A DNA stretch of 64,000 nucleotides, taken from Neolewinella maritima. Its GTDB lineage: Bacteria > Bacteroidota > Bacteroidia > Chitinophagales > Saprospiraceae. The stretch spans positions 62,001 to 126,000 of the forward strand of contig NZ_CAKLPZ010000004.1 of NCBI RefSeq assembly GCF_923081025.1, written 5' to 3'. This document shows, piece by piece, positions 9,645 through 17,950 of the stretch; positions within the stretch are counted from its first letter, which is position 1, and the number at the start of each line of letters is the position of its first letter. The position numbers and the translations under genes were made by a program. The notes below the pieces were generated by a model. The model was not told the origin of the DNA. It saw only the letters and a list, made by a program, of their open reading frames with translations, and did not search any database.

Positions 9645-9652
9645 GAAAGGTA
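9645..9652 (-). promoter_or_regulatory. Putative -7 box (TACCTTTC) of trehalase
   Basis: On the minus strand TACCTTTC ends 16 nt before the trehalase ATG, predicting a short leader. It lies back to back with the TATCTTAA box of the divergent gene at 9693. Confidence 0.45.
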
Positions 9653-9692
9653 CGCAGGAGAAATTCGGCTGGCGGCGTATTGACCCCGGGCG

Positions 9693-9700
9693 TATCTTAA
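9693..9700 (+). promoter_or_regulatory. Putative -7 box (TATCTTAA) 4 nt from the heparinase-like start
   Basis: TATCTTAA is followed by GGGT and the ATG at 9705. The 4-nt spacing predicts a leaderless transcript. Confidence 0.5.
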
Positions 9701-9704
9701 GGGT

Positions 9705-11555
9705 ATGCGACTCCTCTACTGCCTCTTCCTCCCACTTTGGCTCGCGGCGCAACCCGGTACGGCACCGGTCGTACCGCTGGACCACGACTTCGATACCGTG
9801 ACCTGGACCAATCACTTGCGGTTGACACAGCCAAGTCTACTACTGACGCCGGAACGCGTGGATACGCTACGGTCGATCCTTAGCGAAGATTCCACGGTGG
9901 CCGACTACTTCCGTGGCCTGCAACACCGAGCGGATGCACTGCTCGACGTCCCGCCACTCGAGCGCAAGCTGGTAGGCCGCCGGCTGCTGGCTACCAGTCG
10001 GGAGGCGCTACGCCGCATCAGCACCCTGGGCATGGTCTGGCAAATGACCTCCAAAACCGCCTACCTGGATCGTATGGGCAGCGAGCTGCAGGCGGTGAGC
10101 GAATTCAGCGACTGGAACCCCGCACACTTTCTCGACGTGGCCGAGATGTCGCTGGCCGTAGCCATCGGGCTGGACTGGGGCGGCCGGGCCCTTCCGGGGT
10201 CGGTGCAGTCCGTAGCCTACGACGCGCTGCTCAACAAGGGGCTGCGCCCCGCCGTAGCCAGTACGGACTGGTGGGTAACGACTGACAATAACTGGAACCA
10301 GGTATGCCATGGGGGCGCGATCGCCGCCGCCCTGGTACTGGGCGAGCGGGAACCTAAGTTATCCGGACAGGCGATCGCCCGGGCACTGGAGAATCTACCC
10401 TACGCTTTGCGGGCCTACGCACCCGACGGAGCCTATCCGGAGGGCCCCACCTACTGGACCTACGGCACGAGCTATTCGGTGACCACCATTGAGATGCTAC
10501 GTAGCGCATTGCACACCGACTTCGGTCTGGCGGAAGCGCCCGGCTTTATGGCCAGTGCCATGTTCAGGACGCTCAGCCAGGCCCCCAGCGGGGACTACTA
10601 CAACTACGGGGATAGCCGGGCGGACGCAGGTACCAACGGGGCCGAGATCCTCGCCTGGTTTGCTGCCGAAACGCAGCAGCCCGCCTACTATCAGGAGAAT
10701 ACCCTAGACCGCGTATACGTAGCCAACCGGGCCTCCACCCGCTTTTCCGCTATTGCATTCCCCTGGGTGGTGCGGGCCATGCAACGGGTAGGAAATACCC
10801 CGAACGATGACCTTCCCCTGGCCTGGTCGGCGGCGGGTGCTAACCCCATCAGCTTCCTACGGGATGCGAGTGAACCGACCTTCTTCCTAGCCGCCAAGGG
10901 TGGTCGCGCATCCATCAGCCACGGGAATATGGACGCCGGTAGCTTCGTCTTCGAACTCGATGGCGTGCGCTGGTCGGTCGACCTGGGTATACAGGAGTAC
11001 AATGCCCTGGAGCAGCTCGGATTCGACCTCTGGAGCGATGGACAGGATGCCCCCCGCTGGACCCTGATCTCGAAGAACAACTTCAACCACAGCACCCTCA
11101 CCGTCAATGAAAGCTTGCACCGGGTGGATGGGTACGCACCGCTGCAGCAGACCTCCGCCAACTCGCTGCGCATCGACCTCAGTGATGTGTTTGCCGGACA
11201 GCTCGATGCAGCCAGCCGCAGTTTTACTAAAACCGGGCCCCGAAGTCTCCTCGTTTCGGATACTCTGGATACCAGCGCCGCCACCGAATCGGTCACCTGG
11301 CAGCTGATGACTACCGCCAATGTCACCCTCACCCCCTACGGCGCACGCCTGCGGCAGGGAGACCAGTGGCTGGATGTGCGTATCGAGCAGCCCGCCGGCC
11401 TGCAGTTCTCCGTTACGCGCCTGAACCCACCGCCGCTGAGTTACGATATGCGCGTATCGGGTCTGCAACGATTGGAGCTACACATCCCGCCCGACCTGCT
11501 GGAACTACAGACGGTACTGCACGTACGGCTTACCGGAGACGAGCCGGAGCGATAA
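9705..11555 (+). CDS. Secreted heparinase II/III-like polysaccharide lyase
   Basis: A predicted uronate-polysaccharide lyase of 616 aa, in the heparinase II/III and oligo-alginate lyase fold group. Residues 1-16 (MRLLYCLFLPLWLAAQ) are a signal peptide. An alpha/alpha-toroid domain spans about residues 40-370. It contains NNWNQVCHGG (195-204), whose Asn is a substrate-neutralising residue in this fold, and YPEGPTYWTYGTSY (244-257), with candidate catalytic tyrosines. The C-terminal half is a beta-sandwich (heparinase II/III-like; ASISHGNMDAGSFVFELDG). The exact polysaccharide (alginate, heparin-like, ulvan-derived) cannot be assigned. No TonB-dependent receptor or SusD is nearby, so it is not in a classical utilisation locus. 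Confidence 0.87.
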   Translation: MRLLYCLFLPLWLAAQPGTAPVVPLDHDFDTVTWTNHLRLTQPSLLLTPERVDTLRSILSEDSTVADYFRGLQHRADALLDVPPLERKLVGRRLLATSREALRRISTLGMVWQMTSKTAYLDRMGSELQAVSEFSDWNPAHFLDVAEMSLAVAIGLDWGGRALPGSVQSVAYDALLNKGLRPAVASTDWWVTTDNNWNQVCHGGAIAAALVLGEREPKLSGQAIARALENLPYALRAYAPDGAYPEGPTYWTYGTSYSVTTIEMLRSALHTDFGLAEAPGFMASAMFRTLSQAPSGDYYNYGDSRADAGTNGAEILAWFAAETQQPAYYQENTLDRVYVANRASTRFSAIAFPWVVRAMQRVGNTPNDDLPLAWSAAGANPISFLRDASEPTFFLAAKGGRASISHGNMDAGSFVFELDGVRWSVDLGIQEYNALEQLGFDLWSDGQDAPRWTLISKNNFNHSTLTVNESLHRVDGYAPLQQTSANSLRIDLSDVFAGQLDAASRSFTKTGPRSLLVSDTLDTSAATESVTWQLMTTANVTLTPYGARLRQGDQWLDVRIEQPAGLQFSVTRLNPPPLSYDMRVSGLQRLELHIPPDLLELQTVLHVRLTGDEPER

Positions 11556-11560
11556 CTTCG
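11553..11560 (+). promoter_or_regulatory. Putative -7 box (TAACTTCG) of the amidohydrolase
   Basis: TAACTTCG overlaps the stop of the upstream gene and ends 22 nt before the amidohydrolase ATG at 11583. It could give this gene a promoter of its own. Confidence 0.35.
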
Positions 11561-11582
11561 CCCCCTCAGCTTCGACCCCTCT

Positions 11583-12776
11583 ATGCCCCACTTTACCGCC
11601 GACTACGTCTACCCCATTGCCTCGCCACCCATCCGCAACGGTATCGTAGAGGTGGACGAAGGGGGGACCATTCTCAGCGTGACCGACCCGATCGGACCGG
11701 AATTCACCGCACCGGCGGTCCCGCCCCAACGCGTAGACGGCATACTGATCCCTGGTTTCATCAATGCGCACTGCCACCTGGAGCTCAGTCACTTGCGGGG
11801 AAAGAGTGCCACGGGCAAAACACTGCTGCCCTTTCTGGTCGACGTGATCACGCTGCGGGAGTCAACACAGCAAGCCATTGATCAGGCCATCGCCGAACAG
11901 GACCGGCAGATGTGGGAACGCGGCATTCAGGCCGTCGGCGATATCTGCAATAAGCTGGATACGGCGGAGGTAAAGCGGGTCAGCCCCATCACCTACTACA
12001 GCTTCGTGGAGATGTTCGACTTCCTGCAGCCGGACCGGGCGGAGGCCAGCTACGCCATGTACCGACCGGTGTACGACGGTCAGCCCGCGCCGAAAAGTGC
12101 CGTGCCCCACGCACCCTATACGGTAAGTGATGCACTCTATCCCCTGATCAATCAGCTCAATACGAACAGTGAGACGGTCAGCATTCACAATCAGGAAACC
12201 GTGGCCGAAGACCGGCTCTTTCAGACGGGGGAGGGTCCATTCCGGGACTTCTTTACCGGTTTCGGGGCCACGCTGGATCACTTCGATGCGCCGGGGACGC
12301 CGTCCATCTACCACGCGCTGCAGCGCATGGATCCCGCTAAGCGGACGCTATTCGTGCACAACACCCTCACCACCGAGGAAGCCATCCTGGCCGCCCAGGC
12401 CTGGGGCGAGAACGGTGTATACTGGGCCACCTGTCCCAACGCCAACCTCTACATCGAGAACCGCCTGCCCCGCTACGACCGCTTCCTGAACACGGGCGCC
12501 AAAGTATGTGTAGGTACCGACAGCCTGACCTCCAACTGGCAGCTCGACATACTGGAAGAGCTCAGGACCATCACCCGCTACCAAAGCTATGTACCCTTTG
12601 CCGCCCTACTACGCTGGGCTACGCTCAACGGCGCCGAAGCCCTGCAACTGGACGACCGTATGGGAAGCCTGGAAGTGGGCAAACGGCCGGGGCTACTGCA
12701 ACTCACGGGTCTGCAGGGGCAACGGCCGGAGCACTTTACTATCGGGGCGCGGACGCAGGTGCGCAGGTTGGTATAA
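11583..12776 (+). CDS. Amidohydrolase (cytosine-deaminase-like; possible aminodeoxyfutalosine deaminase)
   Basis: A 397-aa metal-dependent hydrolase or deaminase, predicted cytosolic. Ligands of the amidohydrolase TIM barrel are visible: GFINAHCHLELSHL (HxH, residues ~58-71), SIHNQET (His), LFVHNTLTTEE (His) and VGTDSLTSN (Asp). The THCPNANL-equivalent region reads WATCPNANLYIENRLP. Deaminases of the ATZ/TRZ type share this arrangement. The HCHLELSHL start and SVGTDSL-type end resemble enzymes that deaminate aminodeoxyfutalosine in menaquinone synthesis, but this is from memory and not decisive. It follows the heparinase-like gene by 27 bp, and a hypothetical exported protein follows it by 36 bp. 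Confidence 0.85.
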   Translation: MPHFTADYVYPIASPPIRNGIVEVDEGGTILSVTDPIGPEFTAPAVPPQRVDGILIPGFINAHCHLELSHLRGKSATGKTLLPFLVDVITLRESTQQAIDQAIAEQDRQMWERGIQAVGDICNKLDTAEVKRVSPITYYSFVEMFDFLQPDRAEASYAMYRPVYDGQPAPKSAVPHAPYTVSDALYPLINQLNTNSETVSIHNQETVAEDRLFQTGEGPFRDFFTGFGATLDHFDAPGTPSIYHALQRMDPAKRTLFVHNTLTTEEAILAAQAWGENGVYWATCPNANLYIENRLPRYDRFLNTGAKVCVGTDSLTSNWQLDILEELRTITRYQSYVPFAALLRWATLNGAEALQLDDRMGSLEVGKRPGLLQLTGLQGQRPEHFTIGARTQVRRLV

Positions 12777-12812
12777 CAAGCGGACCAACTCTGACGCCGC
12801 ACTGGGTGTCTT

Positions 12813-13421
12813 ATGGCTATGCTCAGACTCTTCGTGCTCCTGCTGCTTAGCTGCCCCCTAGTTGCCCAGACCGCCCGACTAGACCCCGAGGCGGTGGCCG
12901 CGCCGGACAAGAGTTGGGAAGAATCACGCCGCTGGCTGCAGGTTGACGAGCTCGCGGGCCGCTTTCGCATTGAGACGCCCGGTCCGCTGGAGCACAAGAT
13001 CGATACCCTGGACACCGCTGTGGGGGAGCAGATCTTCCACACCTACTTCTTCAAGGTTCCGGACCTGGAGCGGGCCGAGAACGTGATCTACGTGCTTAGC
13101 TACGTCGACTACCCGGCGGGCGCGCTGCACCAGGATAGCACGGAGCTGGTACAGGAGCTGCTGCGGTCTACCGAAGAATCCGCCGCCGAAGCCCTGCGGG
13201 GCGAGGTGGTGTACGCTACGGAGCGGGAGGTCACGGGCTTTCCGGGCAGGATCTGGCGCATCGACTACAAGGAGGGGGCGGCTACGGCGCGCACGCTGGC
13301 CTTCGTGGTGGAGCAGCGCTACTACGAGCTCAAGACCTTTTCCCTGACCGGGCGGGGGCTGAGCGAGTCGTCCGATAAGTTCTTCAAGAGTTTTCGGCTG
13401 CTTTCTACCGGCCCCGGTTGA
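12813..13421 (+). CDS. Exported hypothetical protein
   Basis: I do not recognise the family. The 202-aa product begins with a signal peptide (MAMLRLFVLLLLSCPLVAQ); a second ATG at 12819 would remove only two residues. The mature part has mixed alpha/beta character, is rich in Glu and Arg, and includes FHTYFFKVPD, VIYVLSYVDYP and a C-terminal SSDKFFKSFRLL. Small periplasmic Bacteroidota proteins often show this last pattern. It is in line with the amidohydrolase gene and overlaps the rhamnosidase gene by 17 bp, tail to tail. Confidence 0.75.
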   Translation: MAMLRLFVLLLLSCPLVAQTARLDPEAVAAPDKSWEESRRWLQVDELAGRFRIETPGPLEHKIDTLDTAVGEQIFHTYFFKVPDLERAENVIYVLSYVDYPAGALHQDSTELVQELLRSTEESAAEALRGEVVYATEREVTGFPGRIWRIDYKEGAATARTLAFVVEQRYYELKTFSLTGRGLSESSDKFFKSFRLLSTGPG

Positions 13422-15837
13422 TCGGTAAACACTCCACGTATATCTCCCGCGATGTGCCGGCCGGTACGCGCACCTTCTCCCCCCGCCAGTGCAGGCTGAC
13501 GTCCCGCCCTGCGCTGCTCACCGTACCCCGAATGCCCGATTCACCGGATCGTTGCAAGTCAAAGCGCACTCCACCCCGCCCCCGTAGGAAGGGGTAGTAC
13601 CCCTGCATGCTAGTCAGGTGTCCGAAGGCCGGCCGCATAACTACCTGCCCCTCAGGATTTATATCGTCGATCCCTGCCAACAGGGTATAAACGAACAGCG
13701 CCGGTGCTGCCCCCCAGGGATGGGCCTCCGAACGGGTGGGCTTGGTGGGTGTCTCGAAGCGCTCGACCTGGGTGGTGGCCCCCTCGGCAATCATATCGTA
13801 CCAGGGTTGCAGGGCGTGGCGTAGGAGATCGGCCCGCTGGTGGAGTCGCAGGGCTTCCAGCAGGTAATAGCGGAAGTAGTACGTGGCGGGCACCAGGCTA
13901 CTATCGCGTACGGTGGTTTGGAGTACGGCATCGATAGCTGCTTCGGGAATCACCCCCGTCAGGACCGCCAGGATGTTGCTGTGCTGATCAAAGAAATCCA
14001 GACTGGAGCGCTCGGCGACCAGGTGACGATCCGGGAGGTAGTACTTGCTACGAATGGCCTCCACGACTTGCCGGTGACGTGTCCCGTAGTCGTCTCCCGT
14101 TTGCTCCAGCGCAGCAGCCAGCAAACTTGCCGACTGAAGGGCATGCGCGTACTGTAGGGTATAGGGGACCGAGGCATTGGGGTCACCCCCCTCGGCCAGG
14201 CCGTGTTTACCGTTGGGGTACCAGTCTACGAAGGGTTTGTACATCACCCCCCTAAGTAATCCACTGGCCGGGTCGTAGTGCCGGGCAAAGTAGTCCAGCG
14301 TCAGGCGAATACCGGGCAGCAGGGGGCGCACGAAGGCTGTATCATTGGTGCGTGCGAAATAATCCCATACCATATCCACGTACACCAGGGAATAGCTGGA
14401 GTGAAAGAAGTTGTGCCGTAGCGGGAAGCAACTTTTAAGCATACCCTCCGGGTTGCGTCCGTGGTGAAAATCCAGCAGGGCGTTGCGGGTATGGCGGTCG
14501 TCGCCACTTAGGGCCTGCCAGACTAGGGCGTGCACCTTCGTGTCACCGACGTACTGCATCGTCTCGTAGTACGCATCGCTCAAGAAATAATCCTGCGTGC
14601 AGAGTTCGACCGTGCGCCGGCCCGCGGCCACTATGCTATCCAACCGGGCGTCGTCACTCTGCCAGCTAGCCGTAATGGGGATACTACTCGTAACCCGGTC
14701 CAGCGTAGGCGCATACAACTGTAGCGGGTGTGCAGCCGTCTCGACCAGGATCTCCAGGTAGCGGCACGTCCGGTACCAGGTGGGCACGTAGCTGCGCTCC
14801 GCGCTACCATCCGGTAGCACCACGTCGAAGTACCCCTTGACCAGCTTACCTGCCGTACTATCCCGGTGGGGCTTCGTTCGATCCTCGTTGAAGAGATTTT
14901 CCGCCCAGGTATACTTGATCCTGGCTCCCGCCCCGCCCGACCAGCGTAGGGTAGCAAGGCCCAGGGTCACTTCCTGCATGTCCAGCAGCAGGCGGTAACT
15001 GCCGTGGGCGGGCAGGTCCACGGCTTCGCTACCGGCAGTCCAGTCCGGGGGCAGGCGTACGCCCTCCTGGATCGGCACCCGCCGAAACCTCTGCTGGCTT
15101 CGCCGCTGTGGTGGCACGGTACGCGGCTGTAGCATCCATCGGAATCCGGTGCCGTCCGTCACCTCACTGCCCTGCTCGATAAACACCGCTGGGCGCCAGT
15201 GCGCCGCGTCGTACACCGGCTGTTCCCAGCCCCACGGGTGGGCCGCGACGTGCAGGCTGTCGGTGGGGTTGTTGGCGTACAGACCGCCGATGATGTCGTT
15301 ATTCCCCGTACGCCACTTCACCTCATGCGCCCTGATGCTGTTATCGATCAGGCATTGATAGTTTCCGTCATACCCCGTCGTAGTCAGCACCTCGGCCGCC
15401 CCGTAGCCCTGTACCAACAGCGCCGTGTGTACACTCTGCAGACCGAACATGCGGTGGTAGCCCCAGTTGACAACCTGCACCGCCAGCGTGTTTTGCCCGG
15501 GGCGCAGGTAGTCCGTCAGGTCGATACGGTCCAGCCGCCAGTGCTCGACATCGCCAAGCTGCGGACCGAACGCCACCCACGCTCCGTTCAGGTAGAGCCG
15601 AAAGTGGTTATCCGCCGTCACGTCCACCACGAAGCTATCCGGTAGCGTAGTCACCTCAAAGTCCCGGCGGAACAACACTACGCCATGCTCCTGCCCCGCT
15701 ACCTCGGGATGGGTGATCCAGTTCGCGCCTAGGCGGTATTCCGCCGCGGGCCAGGGCGGGGCCGCCGGTGCAAGGGCCAGGACGGGAAGGGCATACCACA
15801 GCAGATTTAGCACGGTGAAGGACTGTAGGAAGCTCAT
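13405..15837 (-). CDS. Alpha-L-rhamnosidase-like glycoside hydrolase (GH78 type)
   Basis: A predicted exported glycosidase of 810 aa. The frame opens upstream to 15933, but I start at ATG 15837, which gives MSFLQSFTVLNLLWYALPVLALA as signal peptide and lies 4 nt after a TACCTTAG box. N-terminal beta-sandwich domains (LFRRDFEV; ADNHFRLYLNGAWV; YLRPGQNTLAVQV) match rhamnosidase carbohydrate-binding modules. The (alpha/alpha)6 domain begins near VAAGRRTVELCTQDYF and holds SDAYYETMQYVGDTKVHA, the GH78 catalytic loop with acidic residues. Next come the conserved WYPNGKHG, SEAHPWGAAPALFVYTLLAG and C-terminal LTSMQGYYPFLRGRGGV. The substrate could be rhamnose on plant or algal glycans, but alpha-L-rhamnose specificity is not proven. 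Confidence 0.88.
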   Translation of the reverse strand: MSFLQSFTVLNLLWYALPVLALAPAAPPWPAAEYRLGANWITHPEVAGQEHGVVLFRRDFEVTTLPDSFVVDVTADNHFRLYLNGAWVAFGPQLGDVEHWRLDRIDLTDYLRPGQNTLAVQVVNWGYHRMFGLQSVHTALLVQGYGAAEVLTTTGYDGNYQCLIDNSIRAHEVKWRTGNNDIIGGLYANNPTDSLHVAAHPWGWEQPVYDAAHWRPAVFIEQGSEVTDGTGFRWMLQPRTVPPQRRSQQRFRRVPIQEGVRLPPDWTAGSEAVDLPAHGSYRLLLDMQEVTLGLATLRWSGGAGARIKYTWAENLFNEDRTKPHRDSTAGKLVKGYFDVVLPDGSAERSYVPTWYRTCRYLEILVETAAHPLQLYAPTLDRVTSSIPITASWQSDDARLDSIVAAGRRTVELCTQDYFLSDAYYETMQYVGDTKVHALVWQALSGDDRHTRNALLDFHHGRNPEGMLKSCFPLRHNFFHSSYSLVYVDMVWDYFARTNDTAFVRPLLPGIRLTLDYFARHYDPASGLLRGVMYKPFVDWYPNGKHGLAEGGDPNASVPYTLQYAHALQSASLLAAALEQTGDDYGTRHRQVVEAIRSKYYLPDRHLVAERSSLDFFDQHSNILAVLTGVIPEAAIDAVLQTTVRDSSLVPATYYFRYYLLEALRLHQRADLLRHALQPWYDMIAEGATTQVERFETPTKPTRSEAHPWGAAPALFVYTLLAGIDDINPEGQVVMRPAFGHLTSMQGYYPFLRGRGGVRFDLQRSGESGIRGTVSSAGRDVSLHWRGEKVRVPAGTSREIYVECLPINRGR

Positions 15838-15841
15838 CCTC

Positions 15842-15849
15842 CTAAGGTA
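15842..15849 (-). promoter_or_regulatory. Putative -7 box (TACCTTAG) 4 nt from the rhamnosidase start
   Basis: On the minus strand TACCTTAG is followed by GAGG and the ATG at 15837. The 4-nt spacing predicts a leaderless mRNA and sets the start, excluding the 32-residue upstream extension. GGAGG happens to look like a Shine-Dalgarno site but lies too close to the ATG to act as one. Confidence 0.55.
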
Positions 15850-15895
15850 GCGAACCGCTGCGTTACCCCAGTCGTTGAACGGACAAACCCTACCC

Positions 15896-16696
15896 ATGCA
15901 GATTGATTTAGCCGGCCAGACCGCCATTGTCACCGGATCAAGTACCGGCTTGGGTAGAGCCTGCGCCCTGGGCCTGGCCGCCGAGGGAATGAACGTGGTC
16001 GTGAACTACCACAGCAGCAAGGAAGAAGCAGACGGCACGGCACAGGAGATCATCGATTGCGGCGGGAAGGCTATCGTCGTACAGGCCGATGTCTCCAAGG
16101 AAGAAGACGTGCAGCGCATGTTTGCCGCCTGCCAGGAAGCCTATGGCCACCTGGATGTAGTAGTGGCCAACGCCGGTCTGCAGGCCGATGCCGCGTTTAC
16201 GGAAATGACCCTGGCCGAATGGAATCGCGTGATCAGCGTAGACCTCACGGGGCAGTTCCTCTGTGGTCGTGAGGCCGCCCGGGTGTTCCGCAGGCAGGGG
16301 GTAAACGGGCACAGTAAATCCGCCGGTAAGATCATCTGCATGAGCAGCGTACACGACGAGATCCCCTGGGCCGGCCACGTCAACTACGCCGCCGCCAAGG
16401 GGGGCGTCAAGATGCTCATGGAGTCGATGGCACAGGAACTAGCCATCGACAAGATCCGCGTCAACGCCATCTCCCCCGGCGCCATCCGCACCGATATTAA
16501 CAAGGACGCCTGGAGTACCGACGAGGCAATGGACAAGCTGCTGCAACTGATCCCCTACGGCCGCATCGGGGAGGGGGAGGATGTAGCCAACCTCTGTGTG
16601 TTCCTCGCCAGCGACCTGAGCGACTACATCACCGGCACCTCGATCCACATCGACGGGGGCATGATGCTCTACCCCGGCTTCCGGTACGGGGGGTAG
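15896..16696 (+). CDS. SDR oxidoreductase, glucose 1-dehydrogenase-like
   Basis: A 266-aa classical short-chain dehydrogenase, starting at ATG 15896; an upstream in-frame TTG at 15875 is less likely. The cofactor motif is TGSSTGLG and the NAG motif is VVANAGL. The catalytic Ser is in CMSSVHDEIPWAG and the Tyr-Lys in NYAAAKGG. The SSVHxxIPW segment and the C-terminal GGMMLYPGF are characteristic of Bacillus-type glucose 1-dehydrogenase, which oxidises beta-D-glucose to gluconolactone with NAD(P). Glucose released by the nearby trehalase would be a natural substrate, but this link is inference. It is divergent from the rhamnosidase and overlaps the O-antigen ligase-type gene by 28 bp at the 3' ends. 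Confidence 0.88.
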   Translation: MQIDLAGQTAIVTGSSTGLGRACALGLAAEGMNVVVNYHSSKEEADGTAQEIIDCGGKAIVVQADVSKEEDVQRMFAACQEAYGHLDVVVANAGLQADAAFTEMTLAEWNRVISVDLTGQFLCGREAARVFRRQGVNGHSKSAGKIICMSSVHDEIPWAGHVNYAAAKGGVKMLMESMAQELAIDKIRVNAISPGAIRTDINKDAWSTDEAMDKLLQLIPYGRIGEGEDVANLCVFLASDLSDYITGTSIHIDGGMMLYPGFRYGG

Positions 16697-17901
16697 CCGA
16701 ACAGGAGCATCACGAGGGTGAAGAGGGTAACTCCCGCGGAAGTCTCCAGCGTATTTTCTACCAGACAACTGAGTACGAAGACGGTCCACAGCGCAAAGAA
16801 CAGCGGATCACGCCACCTACTACCCCCAAAGCCGATCAGCAGGAAGCACCCTATAGTGATCGCACACCCCACTACCCCACCCGCCGCCAGCGCACTGACG
16901 AACTGGTTGTGTGGACGCTTGCCGGACGTGCCGGGTAGCGCCTCGGCGTACTGTTCGTCCATTGCCTGCCGCAGGTTACCGTAGCCTACCCCCAGCAGCG
17001 GGTGCTCTTGCCAAACGTTTAATCCAAGGCGAATGCTGGTCAGCCGGCCGGTGTCCGAGTAGTCAGCGGTATCCTGAGTAGCATCGCGGTGTAGCAGCTC
17101 GTAGCGCATGTACTGTAGCTTAGTCCGGAAGGTGGGTACCGTCAGGTATGCAACTAGGGGCAGTAGACACAGCCCGACGAGTCCGATCACCAGCCCCCGG
17201 TACCGCCCCTGCTGCACGGCGCGCCAGAGGAGCACTACGCCCATACCTGCGTACGCCGTAGCCAGTCCGGACCGCACCGCCAGCAGGTGCAGACCTACGA
17301 ACAGGCAGCCCCCAAGTCCCAGCAGCCACTGCTTCCTGTACTGTAGACCGCTGTGTACTCCTATGACCGCGGCCAGGGCCACCAGCAGGCTGAAGCGGAT
17401 GTGATTATTTCGCGGTACTGGCATCGCCTGACCCTTGACAATCAGTGCGTTGATCTCCTTAAAGTGGAGTCCATAATTAACCAGTACGCCGGCCAGTACG
17501 ACACCAATGAAGGCACAGAGTAGCGTACGGAAAAGCAGGGCGCGCCGGCCACCCGCGCTGGTGATAATCCACGTACCCGCCCAGGCGATCGGCAGGAGTA
17601 GCAAGGGAATCTTGATGCGCAGGCGTTCCAGCAGGTAGCTCCAATCCTCGGTCTGCCAGATCGATACCAGCATAACCAGGTAGAGCCCGGCTAGGCCCCA
17701 GAACAGCGAGCTGCGGAGCATGTCGGGAAGGTGGGTGAGCCAGCGCCGGTTGACCCCCGTGCGGGGGTGTAGGATCAGTACGATCACCGTAAGAATGGTG
17801 GCGATGGAAAGCACGACCGGCGAGAACACCATGCCGATGAATATGCCAGGGATCCCGATCCCCAGCCACCCGACCTCCCGCGCCAGTTGCTTAGCGTTCA
17901 C
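16669..17901 (-). CDS. O-antigen ligase/Wzy-type membrane protein
   Basis: A polytopic inner-membrane protein of 410 aa with about 10-12 helices, starting at GTG 17901. The Wzy_C/O-antigen ligase region is recognisable: NNHIRFSLLVALA, a periplasmic loop of about 80 residues (residues ~265-345), SDTGRLTSIRLGLNVWQEHP, LLGVGYGNLRQAM and GKRPHNQFVSALAAGG. The Arg and His in these segments are the conserved functional residues of the family. Such proteins transfer or polymerise undecaprenyl-linked glycans onto lipid A-core or proteins. No other glycan-assembly gene is adjacent, so donor and acceptor are unknown. The start is 4 nt after a TATCTTGC box that is divergent from the pheS promoter. Confidence 0.88.
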   Translation of the reverse strand: MNAKQLAREVGWLGIGIPGIFIGMVFSPVVLSIATILTVIVLILHPRTGVNRRWLTHLPDMLRSSLFWGLAGLYLVMLVSIWQTEDWSYLLERLRIKIPLLLLPIAWAGTWIITSAGGRRALLFRTLLCAFIGVVLAGVLVNYGLHFKEINALIVKGQAMPVPRNNHIRFSLLVALAAVIGVHSGLQYRKQWLLGLGGCLFVGLHLLAVRSGLATAYAGMGVVLLWRAVQQGRYRGLVIGLVGLCLLPLVAYLTVPTFRTKLQYMRYELLHRDATQDTADYSDTGRLTSIRLGLNVWQEHPLLGVGYGNLRQAMDEQYAEALPGTSGKRPHNQFVSALAAGGVVGCAITIGCFLLIGFGGSRWRDPLFFALWTVFVLSCLVENTLETSAGVTLFTLVMLLFGYPPYRKPG

Positions 17902-17905
17902 CCGG

Positions 17906-17913
17906 GCAAGATA
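17906..17913 (-). promoter_or_regulatory. Putative -7 box (TATCTTGC) 4 nt from the O-antigen ligase-type start
   Basis: On the minus strand TATCTTGC is followed by CCGG and the GTG at 17901. It faces away from the pheS box at 17936, with only 22 bp between the two boxes. Confidence 0.5.
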
Positions 17914-17935
17914 GCCTGACTCGCCGCAGCGTGGC

Positions 17936-17943
17936 TATCTTCG
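17936..17943 (+). promoter_or_regulatory. Putative -7 box (TATCTTCG) of pheS
   Basis: TATCTTCG ends 7 nt before the pheS ATG at 17951, predicting a leaderless or near-leaderless mRNA. Confidence 0.5.
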
Positions 17944-17950
17944 CCGCCCC

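Noticed and set aside
6214-16696. Classical polysaccharide utilisation locus
   Set aside because: Several carbohydrate enzymes are present, but there is no SusC or SusD homolog and the genes lie on alternating strands.
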